This document shows, in pieces, positions 26,798 through 36,610 of a stretch of 64,000 bases of DNA. The notes under the pieces are model-generated. The model was not told the DNA's origin. It did no database searches and was given only the letters and a program-made list of their open reading frames with translations. Source of the stretch: Fuerstiella sp. Lineage in GTDB: Bacteria > Planctomycetota > Planctomycetia > Planctomycetales > Planctomycetaceae. The stretch's first letter is position 1, and the number at the start of each line of letters is the position of its first letter. Both the position numbers and the translations under genes were made by a program. The stretch is from positions 62,001 to 126,000 of the forward strand of contig JALHMY010000006.1 in the NCBI GenBank assembly GCA_022843805.1, in the 5' to 3' direction.

Positions 26798-28051
26798 ATG
26801 CGGATTTTTGTTACAGGTCTCTGTCTGCAGGGCAACAAAGGTGGTCCAGCGCTGGCGTTGTCAATGATTCGGGCAATTCGCAAATACAGTGAAAACGCTG
26901 AATTCGTCTTTGCTGTACCGCCGGCACCGGAATATTACTTCGAACAGCTTTGGGCAAAGAAGTACGGCCTGACGGTTGTTGAAGACTGCTGGGATGGGGA
27001 CCTTGGTTCGCTTAACCCTTACAGGCTTCTCAGGGAGGGGCTTGCCGGATTCCGACGTCGATTTCGCCGTTTGTGGGCATTTTATTCCACGATGAGAGCC
27101 TGTGACCTGGTGCTGGACATGACCGCGATCAGTTATGTGGGTCCTCCCGAGGGTTCCGAAGGCCATGTGATGGGGACTCGCCACAGATATTTTCGTTCAG
27201 CCAGCCTTGTTAAGCGGACTTTTCGGGCATGGACACAGAGTTACGGGCCATTCTCTACTGAACGAATAAGGCGTGCGGCACGGAGGGATCTGTCGTCACT
27301 TCCGATTGTCTATTGTCGTGGTGAAGAAACGCGACGGCAGGTACAGTCTCTGCTCCCTGGCAAAGAGTGCCGGGTCTTTCCTGACATGGCTGTTATTCTG
27401 GAATTCGATCGGGAGCTTGGACGGCGTTTGATGGTCAGGTACTTCGGGGAGATGCCTCAGAGGCCAGTTGTCACTCTTTCACCCAGTGCAGTCGTGTATG
27501 CGAAATGTGGAACTGCAGCTGATGGCACAAATTTCCATGTTTCCTGCTGTGCACAGATTGCAGATCAACTCGTGGAACGCGGCTTTGCCGTGCTGATTGT
27601 TCCTCATACATATCGACCAGCGCAGCATGTGCCGGAACTCTGCGATTTTGCTGTGGGGCTACGAGTGCTTGCGTCAGTGAAGCGAGCAGAATGGGTACGA
27701 ATTGTGCCGGAAGATCTGTCTCCAGCGGAGTTGAAGTCGGTCATTTCCGGAGCGTACATACATATCGGCGCCCGATACCATAGTGTGGTGGCTGCGTTGT
27801 CCAGTGGAATACCTGCAATTTCACTTTCCTGGCATTTTAAATATGGCGACATCATGGCGATGTATGGACTGGAAGGGTGTGTCATTGATGCAGAGAAGCG
27901 TGAGGCAGCGAATTCCGTTCTCGCTGTCTTTGATCAACTTTCGGAAATGCGGGACTCTGTTGTTTCACGTCTGAAGGAATGTCAGCCTCCTCTTGAAGCG
28001 GCTGTTTATGAAAATGGGCGGAGTCTCATGGATGGAGTGGTTGTGAAGTGA
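26798..28051 (+). CDS. Polysaccharide pyruvyl transferase family protein
   Basis: Expected to add a ketal pyruvate from phosphoenolpyruvate to a sugar of the exported glycan, giving it negative charge. The N-terminus has FVTGLCLQGNKGGPALALSM, the usual Gly-rich loop. The C-terminal GARYHSVVAALSSGIPAISLSW is the hallmark of the family, with the conserved Arg/His. 417 residues, normal length, soluble. Tightly coupled to the FrhB-like gene (3-base gap). ATG 26798 is the only reasonable start. Confidence 0.9.
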   Translation: MRIFVTGLCLQGNKGGPALALSMIRAIRKYSENAEFVFAVPPAPEYYFEQLWAKKYGLTVVEDCWDGDLGSLNPYRLLREGLAGFRRRFRRLWAFYSTMRACDLVLDMTAISYVGPPEGSEGHVMGTRHRYFRSASLVKRTFRAWTQSYGPFSTERIRRAARRDLSSLPIVYCRGEETRRQVQSLLPGKECRVFPDMAVILEFDRELGRRLMVRYFGEMPQRPVVTLSPSAVVYAKCGTAADGTNFHVSCCAQIADQLVERGFAVLIVPHTYRPAQHVPELCDFAVGLRVLASVKRAEWVRIVPEDLSPAELKSVISGAYIHIGARYHSVVAALSSGIPAISLSWHFKYGDIMAMYGLEGCVIDAEKREAANSVLAVFDQLSEMRDSVVSRLKECQPPLEAAVYENGRSLMDGVVVK

Positions 28052-28091
28052 GGCGGTGTAATTCACGTCTGAGGAAAGTGTGTGCAGCCAG

Positions 28092-29144
28092 ATGGGGAAA
28101 TCAGAGAACAGCGTCGTGGGTGTGAATACTTTCGGACAGCGATCGTGTCGCGTTTGCGGCTCTTCCGGCGTCAGGTCCCCTGGGACAGTTGAGTACTTCG
28201 AGGGATTTCGCTCTGAGGTATTTGAATGTCAGGAATGTTATTCATTCATGACGACTCATGATTCGTCCGTGCATGAATTATTTCACCAGTCCGGTGCCAT
28301 TTCCTACTATTTCCAGTACAGGCAGCTTGCAGAGAAAACGAAGGATCTCTTCGACAGGAAGCAGACGAATTTGCTGAGAGATTATCTGACGAGTTATTCG
28401 TCAAAGTATCGATTTGCGATTGAGGAGGCTGAAAAACTTCCTTCAGATGCCAGAATACTGGAAGTCGGTTGTTCAAGAGGTTACCTGACGTCCTGGTTTA
28501 TTTCTTCGGGTCGGCAAATTTTGGGTATGGATGTCTCTCGAGAGGCGATCGACAGTGCATCGGCCGCATTCGGTCGTCATTTTGTGCTTGCAGATTCACC
28601 CGAAATTGCGGGCAACGGGCCGTATGATCTGATCTTTCATGTGGGAATGATCGGATGTGTACCTGATCCAGTCGGACTGACGAAGGATCTTCTGAACCTG
28701 CTTAAACCAGGCGGGCGGCTCATTTTCAATGCTCCCAATCGACAAAGCTGCTATCTGAAGGGACAGCTTTGGACAGATTCCGCGCCGCCGCCTGATCTGG
28801 TAACACTGTTTACCCCCGGGATATGGAAAAGACTCTTTGCCAGTGAGGCGGATGTGCGTGAAACGGTGGAGAACTGCCCTCCGGAGCAGTCATTGCGAAT
28901 CCTGCTGCGCCGGTTGTTTGGCTTGAGGTGGAAGCCACCGGAACCCAATAGAATTTCCGTGGCCGCAACTGAACCCCGGAGTCATGGTCAGCAATGGAGT
29001 CGACACTGGCTGCGTTTTGAAGGATTGGTTGTCAGGTGTGCTCGGGTGACAGGGCTGATCCGGCTTACAAAGTGTCAGCCGTACGAGTTTGGTTTGTTTG
29101 TTGATCTTCAGAAGAAGAGCCGTGCCGATGTCGTCACTGGTTAA
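28092..29144 (+). CDS. SAM-dependent methyltransferase with N-terminal zinc ribbon
   Basis: Class I methyltransferase. An N-terminal Cys set (CRVCG ... CQECY, residues ~12-50) looks like a zinc ribbon. The SAM-binding motif I is ILEVGCSRGYL (~residue 120), followed by LGMDVS (motif II) and a post-motif LLKPGGRLIFNAPN. Likely methylates a sugar or a glycan terminus. Start ATG 28092 is preferred over GTG 28080 in the same frame. Its 3' end overlaps the aminotransferase start by 17 bases, so the two are translationally linked. Substrate unknown. Confidence 0.82.
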   Translation: MGKSENSVVGVNTFGQRSCRVCGSSGVRSPGTVEYFEGFRSEVFECQECYSFMTTHDSSVHELFHQSGAISYYFQYRQLAEKTKDLFDRKQTNLLRDYLTSYSSKYRFAIEEAEKLPSDARILEVGCSRGYLTSWFISSGRQILGMDVSREAIDSASAAFGRHFVLADSPEIAGNGPYDLIFHVGMIGCVPDPVGLTKDLLNLLKPGGRLIFNAPNRQSCYLKGQLWTDSAPPPDLVTLFTPGIWKRLFASEADVRETVENCPPEQSLRILLRRLFGLRWKPPEPNRISVAATEPRSHGQQWSRHWLRFEGLVVRCARVTGLIRLTKCQPYEFGLFVDLQKKSRADVVTG

Positions 29145-30456
29145 GAGGATTGTGAGAGGTGTGGCACAGCAGACGCTGGGTCGGCTGCCGCAGTCGTCTT
29201 CTCGCCTGATGGGCCGACTGGCATTACATGGTGGTCAGCCGGTACGGGACATCCGGCTTCGTCCGTATGCAAGCAGCAGACAGGGGGCGCTGCAATCATG
29301 GTGGCTGCATGTGGCACCGCAATTCAGAAAATTATTCTGTTCCGGGCAGGAAGGAATTCCGCAGCGGCTCGCGGCCGAATTTGCCAGTCAGTGGGCAGCG
29401 TATTGTGGTGCGAGGTACGGATTGATGCTTCCCCACGGGACGGATGCTCTTCGATTTGCTCTGGCCGCTGCATGTGACCATGACGGACTGGAGTATGGCG
29501 GTGAGGTGATTGTTCCAAATTTCTCATTCATCGCCAGTGCAAACATGGCACTCGATCGCAGATTCGGAATAGCACTTGTTGATGTTGAGCCTGACACATT
29601 GTTGCTTGATCCGGAGAAGGTTGAAGCGGCAATCGTACCCGGGAAGACTGTGGCTGTTGCTGCTGTTCATCTTTTTGGGCAGCCCTGCAACATGACATCG
29701 CTGATGCGAATTGCAGAGAAGTACAGTCTCAAAGTGATTGAGGATGCTGCGCAGGCTCATGGAGCCGAATGGCAGGGTAAACGGGCTGGTTCGCTGTCGC
29801 ATGCTGCCGGATTCAGCTTTCAGTCTCATAAGACGCTGAATTGTGGTGAGGGAGGTGCATTCACGACCGATGACGAAAGCATCTTTGAAAGAGTGTATGC
29901 CATGCACAATGTCGGCCGGGCCAGACACGGGGCCGGACGATGGGAGCATCTTTCACTGGGATGGAACTGTCGCCCGACAGAATATCAGGCAGTGCTGCTG
30001 CTGCATCGGCTTAAGCTGTTTGATAAGCAACATGCGGTTCGAGAGAGAAACTTTAAGTGTCTTTATGAGTTGCTGGGAAAAGATGGCTGTCTTGTACCAC
30101 TCGCTGTTCGACCTGAAGTGACGCGGCATGGCATGTATATGTTTGCCATGAAATATCGTTCAGAATTTTGCGGCGGGCTGAGCATTGACGAGTTTCTCAA
30201 AGCCGTTCAGGCAGAAGGAATTCCGATTCACCGGGCGTTTGCCTGTACGATTTCAGATCAGCCCGCAATGAAGCAACTGCGCGATAAACGCCCGGAGTTC
30301 ATACGGGTCGAAATGACGCCCGTGGCAGAAAAGGCGGCTGGTGAAACCGTTTACATTGAGCACGAGTTCTTTCTGGGGGCAGAGTCTGAAATGAAGGACG
30401 TAGTGGCGGCTGTCAGAAAAGTGGAATCGTACTTTCAGGGCAGAAGCACCAGATGA
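29128..30456 (+). CDS. DegT/DnrJ/EryC1/StrS-family PLP aminotransferase
   Basis: Sugar aminotransferase family that moves an amino group to a keto sugar using PLP. The catalytic Lys is in SFQSHKTLNCGEGGAFTTDD, and the PLP-site region VIEDAAQAHGA (Asp and Gln/His) is clear. The N-terminus carries LHGGQPVRD, a feature of the AHBA-synthase/StrS-like branch. The frame extends back to 29089, but ATG 29128 is the likely start, overlapping the methyltransferase gene by 17 bases. It overlaps the next oxidoreductase by ATGA, so these two probably work in sequence: oxidise a hydroxyl, then transaminate. Confidence 0.88.
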   Translation: MSSLVKRIVRGVAQQTLGRLPQSSSRLMGRLALHGGQPVRDIRLRPYASSRQGALQSWWLHVAPQFRKLFCSGQEGIPQRLAAEFASQWAAYCGARYGLMLPHGTDALRFALAAACDHDGLEYGGEVIVPNFSFIASANMALDRRFGIALVDVEPDTLLLDPEKVEAAIVPGKTVAVAAVHLFGQPCNMTSLMRIAEKYSLKVIEDAAQAHGAEWQGKRAGSLSHAAGFSFQSHKTLNCGEGGAFTTDDESIFERVYAMHNVGRARHGAGRWEHLSLGWNCRPTEYQAVLLLHRLKLFDKQHAVRERNFKCLYELLGKDGCLVPLAVRPEVTRHGMYMFAMKYRSEFCGGLSIDEFLKAVQAEGIPIHRAFACTISDQPAMKQLRDKRPEFIRVEMTPVAEKAAGETVYIEHEFFLGAESEMKDVVAAVRKVESYFQGRSTR

Positions 30457-31622
30457 AGTTCGCCATCATTGGAACAGGGTATGTTGCCGATTTGTATGCC
30501 GCCACACTTGCCAGTCATCCGGAACTTGAACTGATTGGCGCCTACGACCGGGTAGCCGCAACACTGCAGGGATTCGTTCGTCGATTTGGCGTTCATGCCT
30601 ATGCGAATCTGCACGAATTGCTGAGTGACGGCAGGGTTGAGCTGATCCTGAATCTGACAAACCCGAGAAGTCATTTCGAGGTGACTAAAGCATGTCTTGA
30701 GGCAGGCCGGCACGTGTACTCGGAAAAGCCGCTGGCGATGAACCGTGAAGAAGCGGAAGCACTGGCAGCACTGGCGGCACAGAAGGGGCTCAGGCTGTCG
30801 TCGGCACCCTGCAGTGTTCTCAGCGATACGGCACAGTTGTTGTGGAAAGCGGTCCGGGAAGGCATGATTGGCCAGGTTCGCCTTGTTTATGCCAGTTTTG
30901 AAGACGGAATGATTGCTCCAAATCAGGCTCCATGGACCTGGAAGAACAGTTATGGGATTCCATGGCCGGCGAAGGATGAGTTTGAAGTTGGCTGCACTTA
31001 CGAACATGCTGGCTACGTTCTGACCTGGCTGGCGGCAATGTTCGGCCCGGCTCGTCGTGTGACGTCGTTTGCTTCGTGTCAGATTCCTGACAAGGGAATT
31101 GACGTAGACAGGATGGCCCCTGACTTTACGGTGGGCTGCATTGAATATGATCGGGGAATCGTTGCGCGTGTTACCTGCGGGCTTGTGGCTCCTCGTGACA
31201 AGTCCGTGACTGTGATTGGAGATCGGGGTATATTGCTGGTCCCGGATATCAGGAATGACCGCGGCCCTGTGTTTTGCAGAATCTATGATCAACCCACTCT
31301 GATGGGACGAGTATTTGCGAGACTGCCAGCGGTGCGCAGGTTCATTGAATCCTGTGTGCCGGTCGCTGCAGATCATATACTGGGTTTTCGAAAGATCCGG
31401 TCAGGAAATACAAGTCCTAAGAAGCTGGTGAGTTCAGGAAATCGAGTGGATTTCCTGCGAGGGCCTGCTCAGATGGCGAAAGCCATTGCTGAAGGAACAT
31501 GTCCCGTGCTGTCTGCGGAGCTGGGAATTCATATTGTCGAACTTGTTGAATCGCTTCAATATCCCGGTGAATCGTGTGGAGTCCGATTGCTGAAGTCCTC
31601 GTTTGCTCCGCCTGAACCATGA
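30453..31622 (+). CDS. Gfo/Idh/MocA-family sugar oxidoreductase
   Basis: NAD(P)-dependent sugar dehydrogenase. The Rossmann motif IIGTGYVADLY is at the N-terminus, and EKPLAMN (~residue 91) is the hallmark motif with the catalytic-site Lys. 389 residues, normal length. Overlaps the preceding aminotransferase and the following glycosyltransferase by 4 bases each (ATGA), so all three are translationally coupled. In amino-sugar pathways such as WlbA/WlbE, this family supplies the keto sugar to a DegT aminotransferase; the same logic is inferred here. Confidence 0.88.
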   Translation: MKFAIIGTGYVADLYAATLASHPELELIGAYDRVAATLQGFVRRFGVHAYANLHELLSDGRVELILNLTNPRSHFEVTKACLEAGRHVYSEKPLAMNREEAEALAALAAQKGLRLSSAPCSVLSDTAQLLWKAVREGMIGQVRLVYASFEDGMIAPNQAPWTWKNSYGIPWPAKDEFEVGCTYEHAGYVLTWLAAMFGPARRVTSFASCQIPDKGIDVDRMAPDFTVGCIEYDRGIVARVTCGLVAPRDKSVTVIGDRGILLVPDIRNDRGPVFCRIYDQPTLMGRVFARLPAVRRFIESCVPVAADHILGFRKIRSGNTSPKKLVSSGNRVDFLRGPAQMAKAIAEGTCPVLSAELGIHIVELVESLQYPGESCGVRLLKSSFAPPEP

Positions 31623-32641
31623 AAGCGTCAATACTGATCCCCTGTTACAACGCTGAGAAATTCATCGCTCAGGCGATTCAGTCTGCGCTTGATCAGACGT
31701 GGGGCGATAAGGAAGTGATTGTCGTTGATGATGGTTCCACGGATGGGAGCCTTGACGTGATTCGCACGTTCGATGGTCGAATTCGCTGGGAGACTGGTCC
31801 CAACCGGGGTGGGAATGCTGCGCGGAACCGGCTTCTTTCACTGGCAACCGGTGAGTGGCTGCAGTATCTGGATGCCGATGACTATTTGCTGCCATCAAAA
31901 ATTGAGGATCAGATTCGATTTCTTTCCGGCAGCCAATCGGCAGACGTCGTTCTCAGTACGACACTGTTTGAGCTCTGGCAGGATCCGAATCGGCCGGAAC
32001 CCCTGCGTGAGTATTCCATTGACGGCGGCGAGGATCCATGGGTCCTCCTGCTGAACTGGAGTCTTCCGCAGACGGGAGGTCCGTTATGGAGACGGGAATC
32101 TGTCATTGCGGCGGGGGGCTGGGATGAAAAGATGCCCTGCTGCCAGGAACATTCTCTGTATTTTCGACTGCTCAGCCACAATTCGAAGTTTGTTTACTAT
32201 GGCCACTCGGGCGCTGTTTACCGATACTGGTCAACCGGCACCGTGTCGCGATCCAATCCGGATAAACTGAACGAGACGCGACTTGGTTTGCTGGCGGAAA
32301 TCGAGGCGTTTCTTCTGAAGACCGGGCAAATGACTCCTCAGAGGCTGCACGCCCTGAATGCCACCCGGCTTCTGATTTGTCGTCACTGGAGCTCCGTGAA
32401 CCAGGAGAAATCGCGGCAAATCATGCGAACAATCCTTGCCAGTTCACCGAAGTTTGTCCCGAACGCCGGATTTCTGTATCGTGCGTTGCACCGGCTGCTC
32501 GGGATGCAGTTGGCGGAAGCGATTCGCGATGTGGGCTGTCGTGTGCGAAGTTCAGTGAATCGCCGGAAAAAATCGTTGCCAGTCCTGTTAGCGGCAGGGG
32601 GCCTGTCCATGCTTTTGGAAGCAGGAAGAGAATTCGCGTGA
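31619..32641 (+). CDS. Glycosyltransferase family 2
   Basis: Inverting GT-A glycosyltransferase. The start [17 protein letters not shown] and [12 protein letters not shown] give the nucleotide-binding strand, and LDADD (~residue 83) is the metal-binding DxD. The C-terminal ~100 residues are helical and basic, with no clear membrane helix, so it is probably peripheral. Overlaps both neighbours by 4 bases. Donor and acceptor unknown. Confidence 0.9.
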   Translation: MKASILIPCYNAEKFIAQAIQSALDQTWGDKEVIVVDDGSTDGSLDVIRTFDGRIRWETGPNRGGNAARNRLLSLATGEWLQYLDADDYLLPSKIEDQIRFLSGSQSADVVLSTTLFELWQDPNRPEPLREYSIDGGEDPWVLLLNWSLPQTGGPLWRRESVIAAGGWDEKMPCCQEHSLYFRLLSHNSKFVYYGHSGAVYRYWSTGTVSRSNPDKLNETRLGLLAEIEAFLLKTGQMTPQRLHALNATRLLICRHWSSVNQEKSRQIMRTILASSPKFVPNAGFLYRALHRLLGMQLAEAIRDVGCRVRSSVNRRKKSLPVLLAAGGLSMLLEAGREFA

Positions 32642-33405
32642 AGGTTGTGATTCTGGCAGGTGGACTTGGAACTCGGATCAGTGAAGAGTCTCATCTCAGA
32701 CCCAAGCCAATGATAGAAATTGGCGGTAAACCCATTCTGTGGCACATCATGAAAATGTACTCCAGTTATGGGATCAATGAATTTGTTATTTGCCTTGGGT
32801 ACAAGGGCTATGTGATCAAGGAATATTTTGCCAACTATTTTCTGCATACCTCGGACGTGACTTTTAATATGGTCCAAAACGAGATGCAGGTTCATCATCG
32901 CACTGCGGAACCGTGGACAGTGACGCTGATCGACACTGGTGAGTCCACAATGACAGGCGGTCGTCTCAAGCGGGTAAAGTCATTCGTTGGCGAACAGACA
33001 TTCTGCCTGACCTATGGTGACGGAGTCTCGGATGTTCGAATCGATAAGCTTCTTGAGCACCATCGCGCTCAGAATCGCACGGCAACGGTAACCGCCATTC
33101 AGCCGCCGGGCAGATATGGTGCGCTGAATCTGAATCAGTCGGATGTCACCAGCTTTCAGGAGAAACCTGCTGGTGATGGTGCCTGGATCAATGGCGGATT
33201 CTTCGTGCTGGAGCCTGCTGTATTCAACTATATCGCGGACGACCAGACCAGCTTTGAGCGAGAACCATTGCAGGATCTGGTGCGTGATGGAGGGCTGACG
33301 GCTTATCAGCATTATGGTTTCTGGCAGGCCATGGATACTCTGCGGGATAAAAATCAGCTTGAGGATCTCTGGAAGTCTGGTTCAGCGCCATGGAAGACCT
33401 GGTAG
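32638..33405 (+). CDS. rfbF: Glucose-1-phosphate cytidylyltransferase
   Basis: Makes CDP-glucose from glucose-1-phosphate and CTP, the entry to CDP-deoxysugars. The N-terminus [20 protein letters not shown] is the RfbF pyrophosphorylase signature, followed by [18 protein letters not shown]. 255 residues, the family length, from GTG 32638. The long frame back to 32377 lies inside the preceding glycosyltransferase gene and is not real. The start overlaps the previous stop (GTGA). CDP-glucose 4,6-dehydratase follows 48 bases later, confirming the pathway. Confidence 0.95.
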   Translation: MKVVILAGGLGTRISEESHLRPKPMIEIGGKPILWHIMKMYSSYGINEFVICLGYKGYVIKEYFANYFLHTSDVTFNMVQNEMQVHHRTAEPWTVTLIDTGESTMTGGRLKRVKSFVGEQTFCLTYGDGVSDVRIDKLLEHHRAQNRTATVTAIQPPGRYGALNLNQSDVTSFQEKPAGDGAWINGGFFVLEPAVFNYIADDQTSFEREPLQDLVRDGGLTAYQHYGFWQAMDTLRDKNQLEDLWKSGSAPWKTW

Positions 33406-33453
33406 TGATTAGTGATTCAGGCGGCGTTGATTCGTTTCCCTTGTGTTGTATGA

Positions 33454-34536
33454 ATGACTGTTGTGTTCGAAAACATCTATCACCATCGCAAAGTGCTGAT
33501 CACCGGCCACACGGGTTTTAAGGGAAGCTGGCTGGCTCTCTGGCTGAAATCTCTGTCTGCAGACGTTTCCGGACTGAGTCTTGATCCGTCAACGGACCCG
33601 AGTCACTGGAATATGCTGAAGCTGGAGATCAATGATCACCGATGCGATGTGCGGGATGCGATCACTGTTCAGAACGTGGTCTCTGCGTGTCAGCCGGAGA
33701 TTGTCTTTCACCTGGCTGCTCAGCCGCTTGTGCGGCGTTCCTACCGTGATCCGCTGGAAACCTGGACGACCAATGTCAGCGGAACGGCAAACGTGATGGA
33801 GGCTTGCCGACAGATTTCGTCCGTTCAGGCGATTGTTGTCGTTACAACGGACAAGTGTTATCAGAATCGTGAACAGCTTTGGGGCTACCGTGAGAATGAT
33901 GCGCTTGGCGGACATGACCCCTACAGCGCCTCTAAGGCCGCCGCTGAACTCGTGGTGGCAAGTTATCGTGAATCGTACTTTTCAAAACCGGGGACTCCAC
34001 TGGTGGCATCGGCACGTGCCGGCAATGTCATTGGTGGAGGGGACTGGTCTGAGGATCGGCTGATTCCGGATGCCGTGCGGGCTGTGACCGCCAGCCGTTC
34101 TCTGGAAATTCGTTCGCCTGGGGCGACTCGTCCATGGCAGCATGTTCTGGAATCGCTGTCTGGCTACCTGCTTCTTGGAAAACAGCTCCTTCAGAAACAG
34201 CAGGGTTTTGCGGATGCATGGAATTTTGGTCCGAGTGCTGACGGCAATCGAACAGTGGCGTCTGTCCTTGAGATGATGCAGGTTCACTGGCCCGAACTGA
34301 CCTGGCATCACACGGGAACTCCGCAGCCGCATGAGACAACTCTTCTTCAGCTGGACAGCACAAAAGCTCACCGATTGCTGGACTGGAAGCCTGTCTGGTC
34401 AATTGATGAGGGAATTGCGAAAACAGCCGAATGGTATCGTCAATATCATCGGTGTCGGGAGATCCTTTCTCCTGTTCAGCTCGGGCAATTCATTGATGCG
34501 GCAAAGCTGCATGGGCGACGATGGGCATTGAACTGA
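33454..34536 (+). CDS. rfbG: CDP-glucose 4,6-dehydratase
   Basis: Turns CDP-D-glucose into CDP-4-keto-6-deoxy-D-glucose. The N-terminus VLITGHTGFKGSWLALWL is diagnostic for RfbG, with the NAD-binding GxxGxxG. VVVTTDKCYQNRE carries the Thr-Asp-Lys active-site motif, and DPYSASKAAAEL the Tyr/Lys pair. 360 residues, normal length. It follows rfbF and precedes an epimerase and a C-methyltransferase, so its product is likely modified into a branched deoxyhexose. Confidence 0.95.
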   Translation: MTVVFENIYHHRKVLITGHTGFKGSWLALWLKSLSADVSGLSLDPSTDPSHWNMLKLEINDHRCDVRDAITVQNVVSACQPEIVFHLAAQPLVRRSYRDPLETWTTNVSGTANVMEACRQISSVQAIVVVTTDKCYQNREQLWGYRENDALGGHDPYSASKAAAELVVASYRESYFSKPGTPLVASARAGNVIGGGDWSEDRLIPDAVRAVTASRSLEIRSPGATRPWQHVLESLSGYLLLGKQLLQKQQGFADAWNFGPSADGNRTVASVLEMMQVHWPELTWHHTGTPQPHETTLLQLDSTKAHRLLDWKPVWSIDEGIAKTAEWYRQYHRCREILSPVQLGQFIDAAKLHGRRWALN

Positions 34537-34614
34537 CAGCTCTCAAAACTGAAGTCTGAGAACTGACGGTCGAGGTTACTGCCGGGAATCCGGAAGGAGA
34601 AGGGGATCTTTTGC

Positions 34615-35175
34615 TTGATCATTCACAATACTTCGATTGACGGTGTCCGAGTGGTCGACACATCGCCTGTCGGCGACCATCGCGGATCGTTCGCAAGATG
34701 TTTCTGTCAGGCGGAGCTCGCTTCGGTTCTGGATGGTCGTTCGATTGTGCAGATCAATTTGTCCAGGACAGCTCGTGTCGGAACGATCCGCGGCCTGCAT
34801 TTTCAGCATCCTCCTCATGCTGAAATGAAGCTCATTCGCTGTCTAAGGGGCCGGGTTCTGGATGTTGCGGTTGACCTGAGAGCCGGATCTGACAGTTTTC
34901 TGCAGTGGCATGCTGAAGAGTTATCTGCGGAGAATCTGAAAATGATCGTGATCCCGGAGGGCTTTGCCCATGGTTTTCAGGTGCTCGAGCCCGATTCTGA
35001 ATTGCTTTATCTTCACACGGCGATGTATTACAAATCGGCGGAGGGTGCAGTTCGGTACGATGAGCCTCAGCTTGGAATTTCATGGCCTTTCGCTGTGACT
35101 GAAATTTCTGAGCGGGATGCAGGTCATGCCTATTTGCCGGCCGGTTTTTCCGGACTGAGCCTCAGCGAGCATTGA
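34615..35175 (+). CDS. RmlC-like NDP-4-keto-6-deoxyhexose epimerase
   Basis: Cupin-fold epimerase of the dTDP-4-dehydrorhamnose 3,5-epimerase family. The conserved TIRGLHFQ supplies the catalytic His region, VLDVAVDLR the central strand, and IPEGFAHGFQVL plus YYKSAEGAVRYDEP the Asp/Tyr region. 186 residues, normal length. The start is TTG 34615, since no ATG lies near. Coming after rfbG, it most likely epimerises the CDP-4-keto-6-deoxy sugar at C3, C5 or both, rather than acting on a dTDP sugar. Its end overlaps the longest frame of the next gene. Confidence 0.88.
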   Translation: MIIHNTSIDGVRVVDTSPVGDHRGSFARCFCQAELASVLDGRSIVQINLSRTARVGTIRGLHFQHPPHAEMKLIRCLRGRVLDVAVDLRAGSDSFLQWHAEELSAENLKMIVIPEGFAHGFQVLEPDSELLYLHTAMYYKSAEGAVRYDEPQLGISWPFAVTEISERDAGHAYLPAGFSGLSLSEH

Positions 35176-35264
35176 GTAACGATCAAGCATTGAGTCATGG
35201 TCGGCTCAATGGAACGCCCGCCGTTATCGACGGGTTCGGAAATATCTGCAGGAGATTCGTTTCG

Positions 35265-36494
35265 GTGAAGTGCCGACATTGCCATACCCCGCTGAATCAT
35301 GTGTTTGTCGATCTGGGTTCGGCACCACCTTCCAATGCCTATCTGACCCCGGAACAACTCAAACAGCCGGAGAAATGGTACCCCCTGCGCGTTCTGGTTT
35401 GTGACCAGTGCTGGCTGGTACAGACAGAGGACTTTGCTCAGGCGGACGAGCTTTTTGACGCGGAGTATGCGTACTTCAGCAGCTTCTCAAACAGCTGGCT
35501 GGCACATGCACAGCGTTATGTTGAAGATATGGTGGTCAGGTTTGCGCTTACAGAACGCAGTCATGTGGCAGAGATAGCGGCCAATGACGGATACCTGTTG
35601 CAGTACGTTAAAGCAAAGGGAATTCCCTGCACGGGCGTGGAACCAACAGCCAGCACGGCCACGGCAGCCCGAGAGCGTGGTATTCACATCATTGAGGACT
35701 TCTTTGGAGTCCGTCTGGCCGAACAAATGGTTCAGAACGGTCAGCAGGCTGATCTGACCGCTGCAAATAATGTGCTGGCGCATGTTCCGGATATCAACGA
35801 TTTTGTTGCTGGTTTTTCACGTTTGCTGAAGCCCTCCGGTGTGGCTACGTTTGAGTTTCCACACTTGATGCAGCTGGTCGGGCAGAATCAGTTTGACACG
35901 ATTTATCATGAGCACTTCTCTTATCTTTCTCTGACATCAGTAGCGACCATCTTTGAGGCGAACGGTTTGTCCGTCTTCGATGTTGAGCAGTTGCCAACGC
36001 ATGGCGGAAGCCTGCGTGTTTACGCTCAGCGAGGCGACTCGGGGCGGCATGCCGTTTCGGACCGGGTGACGAGCATTCTGAAGCTGGAAGAATCGGCCGG
36101 AATGAAAACTCGGGAGTACTATCAGGGATTCCAGGCCAGAGCGGAGAAGGTTAAGGACGACTTTCTCAGATACCTGCTGAATGCTCGATTTGAAGGTCGT
36201 CGGGTGGCCGCGTATGGCGCTGCTGCCAAGGGTAATACCCTGCTGAATTTTGCCGGTATTCGACCGGATTTGATTGAATTTGTCGTGGATCGCAATCCGG
36301 CAAAGCAGGGGAAATTTCTGCCGGGTAGTCGGATTCCGATTGTCAGCGAAGAGCGACTGAAAACGGAACGGCCGGAAGATATCGTGATTCTGCCCTGGAA
36401 TCTTACGGATGAAGTCATCCGGCAACTGGACTATGCGAGACATTGGAATGTTCGTTTTATAACGGCGGTCCCATCGCTGGCAGTCAGATCGTGA
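35265..36494 (+). CDS. NDP-deoxysugar C-methyltransferase (TylC3-like)
   Basis: SAM-dependent methyltransferase that puts a methyl branch on a keto-deoxysugar carbon. The N-terminal zinc-binding domain has CRHC...CDQC, with FVDLGSAPPSNAYL, typical of sugar C-methyltransferases. The SAM motif follows as VAEIAANDGYLLQYV, and the C-terminal domain has VAAYGAAAKGNTLLNF. Start GTG 35265 is chosen: AGGAG lies 10 bases upstream and the zinc-binding Cys follows at once. TTG 35172 would overlap the epimerase stop and remains possible. It is the key sign of a branched sugar in this cluster. Confidence 0.88.
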   Translation: MKCRHCHTPLNHVFVDLGSAPPSNAYLTPEQLKQPEKWYPLRVLVCDQCWLVQTEDFAQADELFDAEYAYFSSFSNSWLAHAQRYVEDMVVRFALTERSHVAEIAANDGYLLQYVKAKGIPCTGVEPTASTATAARERGIHIIEDFFGVRLAEQMVQNGQQADLTAANNVLAHVPDINDFVAGFSRLLKPSGVATFEFPHLMQLVGQNQFDTIYHEHFSYLSLTSVATIFEANGLSVFDVEQLPTHGGSLRVYAQRGDSGRHAVSDRVTSILKLEESAGMKTREYYQGFQARAEKVKDDFLRYLLNARFEGRRVAAYGAAAKGNTLLNFAGIRPDLIEFVVDRNPAKQGKFLPGSRIPIVSEERLKTERPEDIVILPWNLTDEVIRQLDYARHWNVRFITAVPSLAVRS

Positions 36495-36610
36495 CTGTGC
36501 TTCAGTGTCGTCCTGCGACAATACTGATCTCCGCCCTGTCCTGAGAGGGCTGAGTTCCAGGGTCAGCCAATCCGATTACCATCTTCCACCGCAACTAAGT
36601 TCCACATTTC

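Noticed and set aside
30435-31376. 313-residue open frame on the minus strand
   Set aside because: Antisense to the Gfo/Idh oxidoreductase, which is clearly real by motif and by ATGA coupling.
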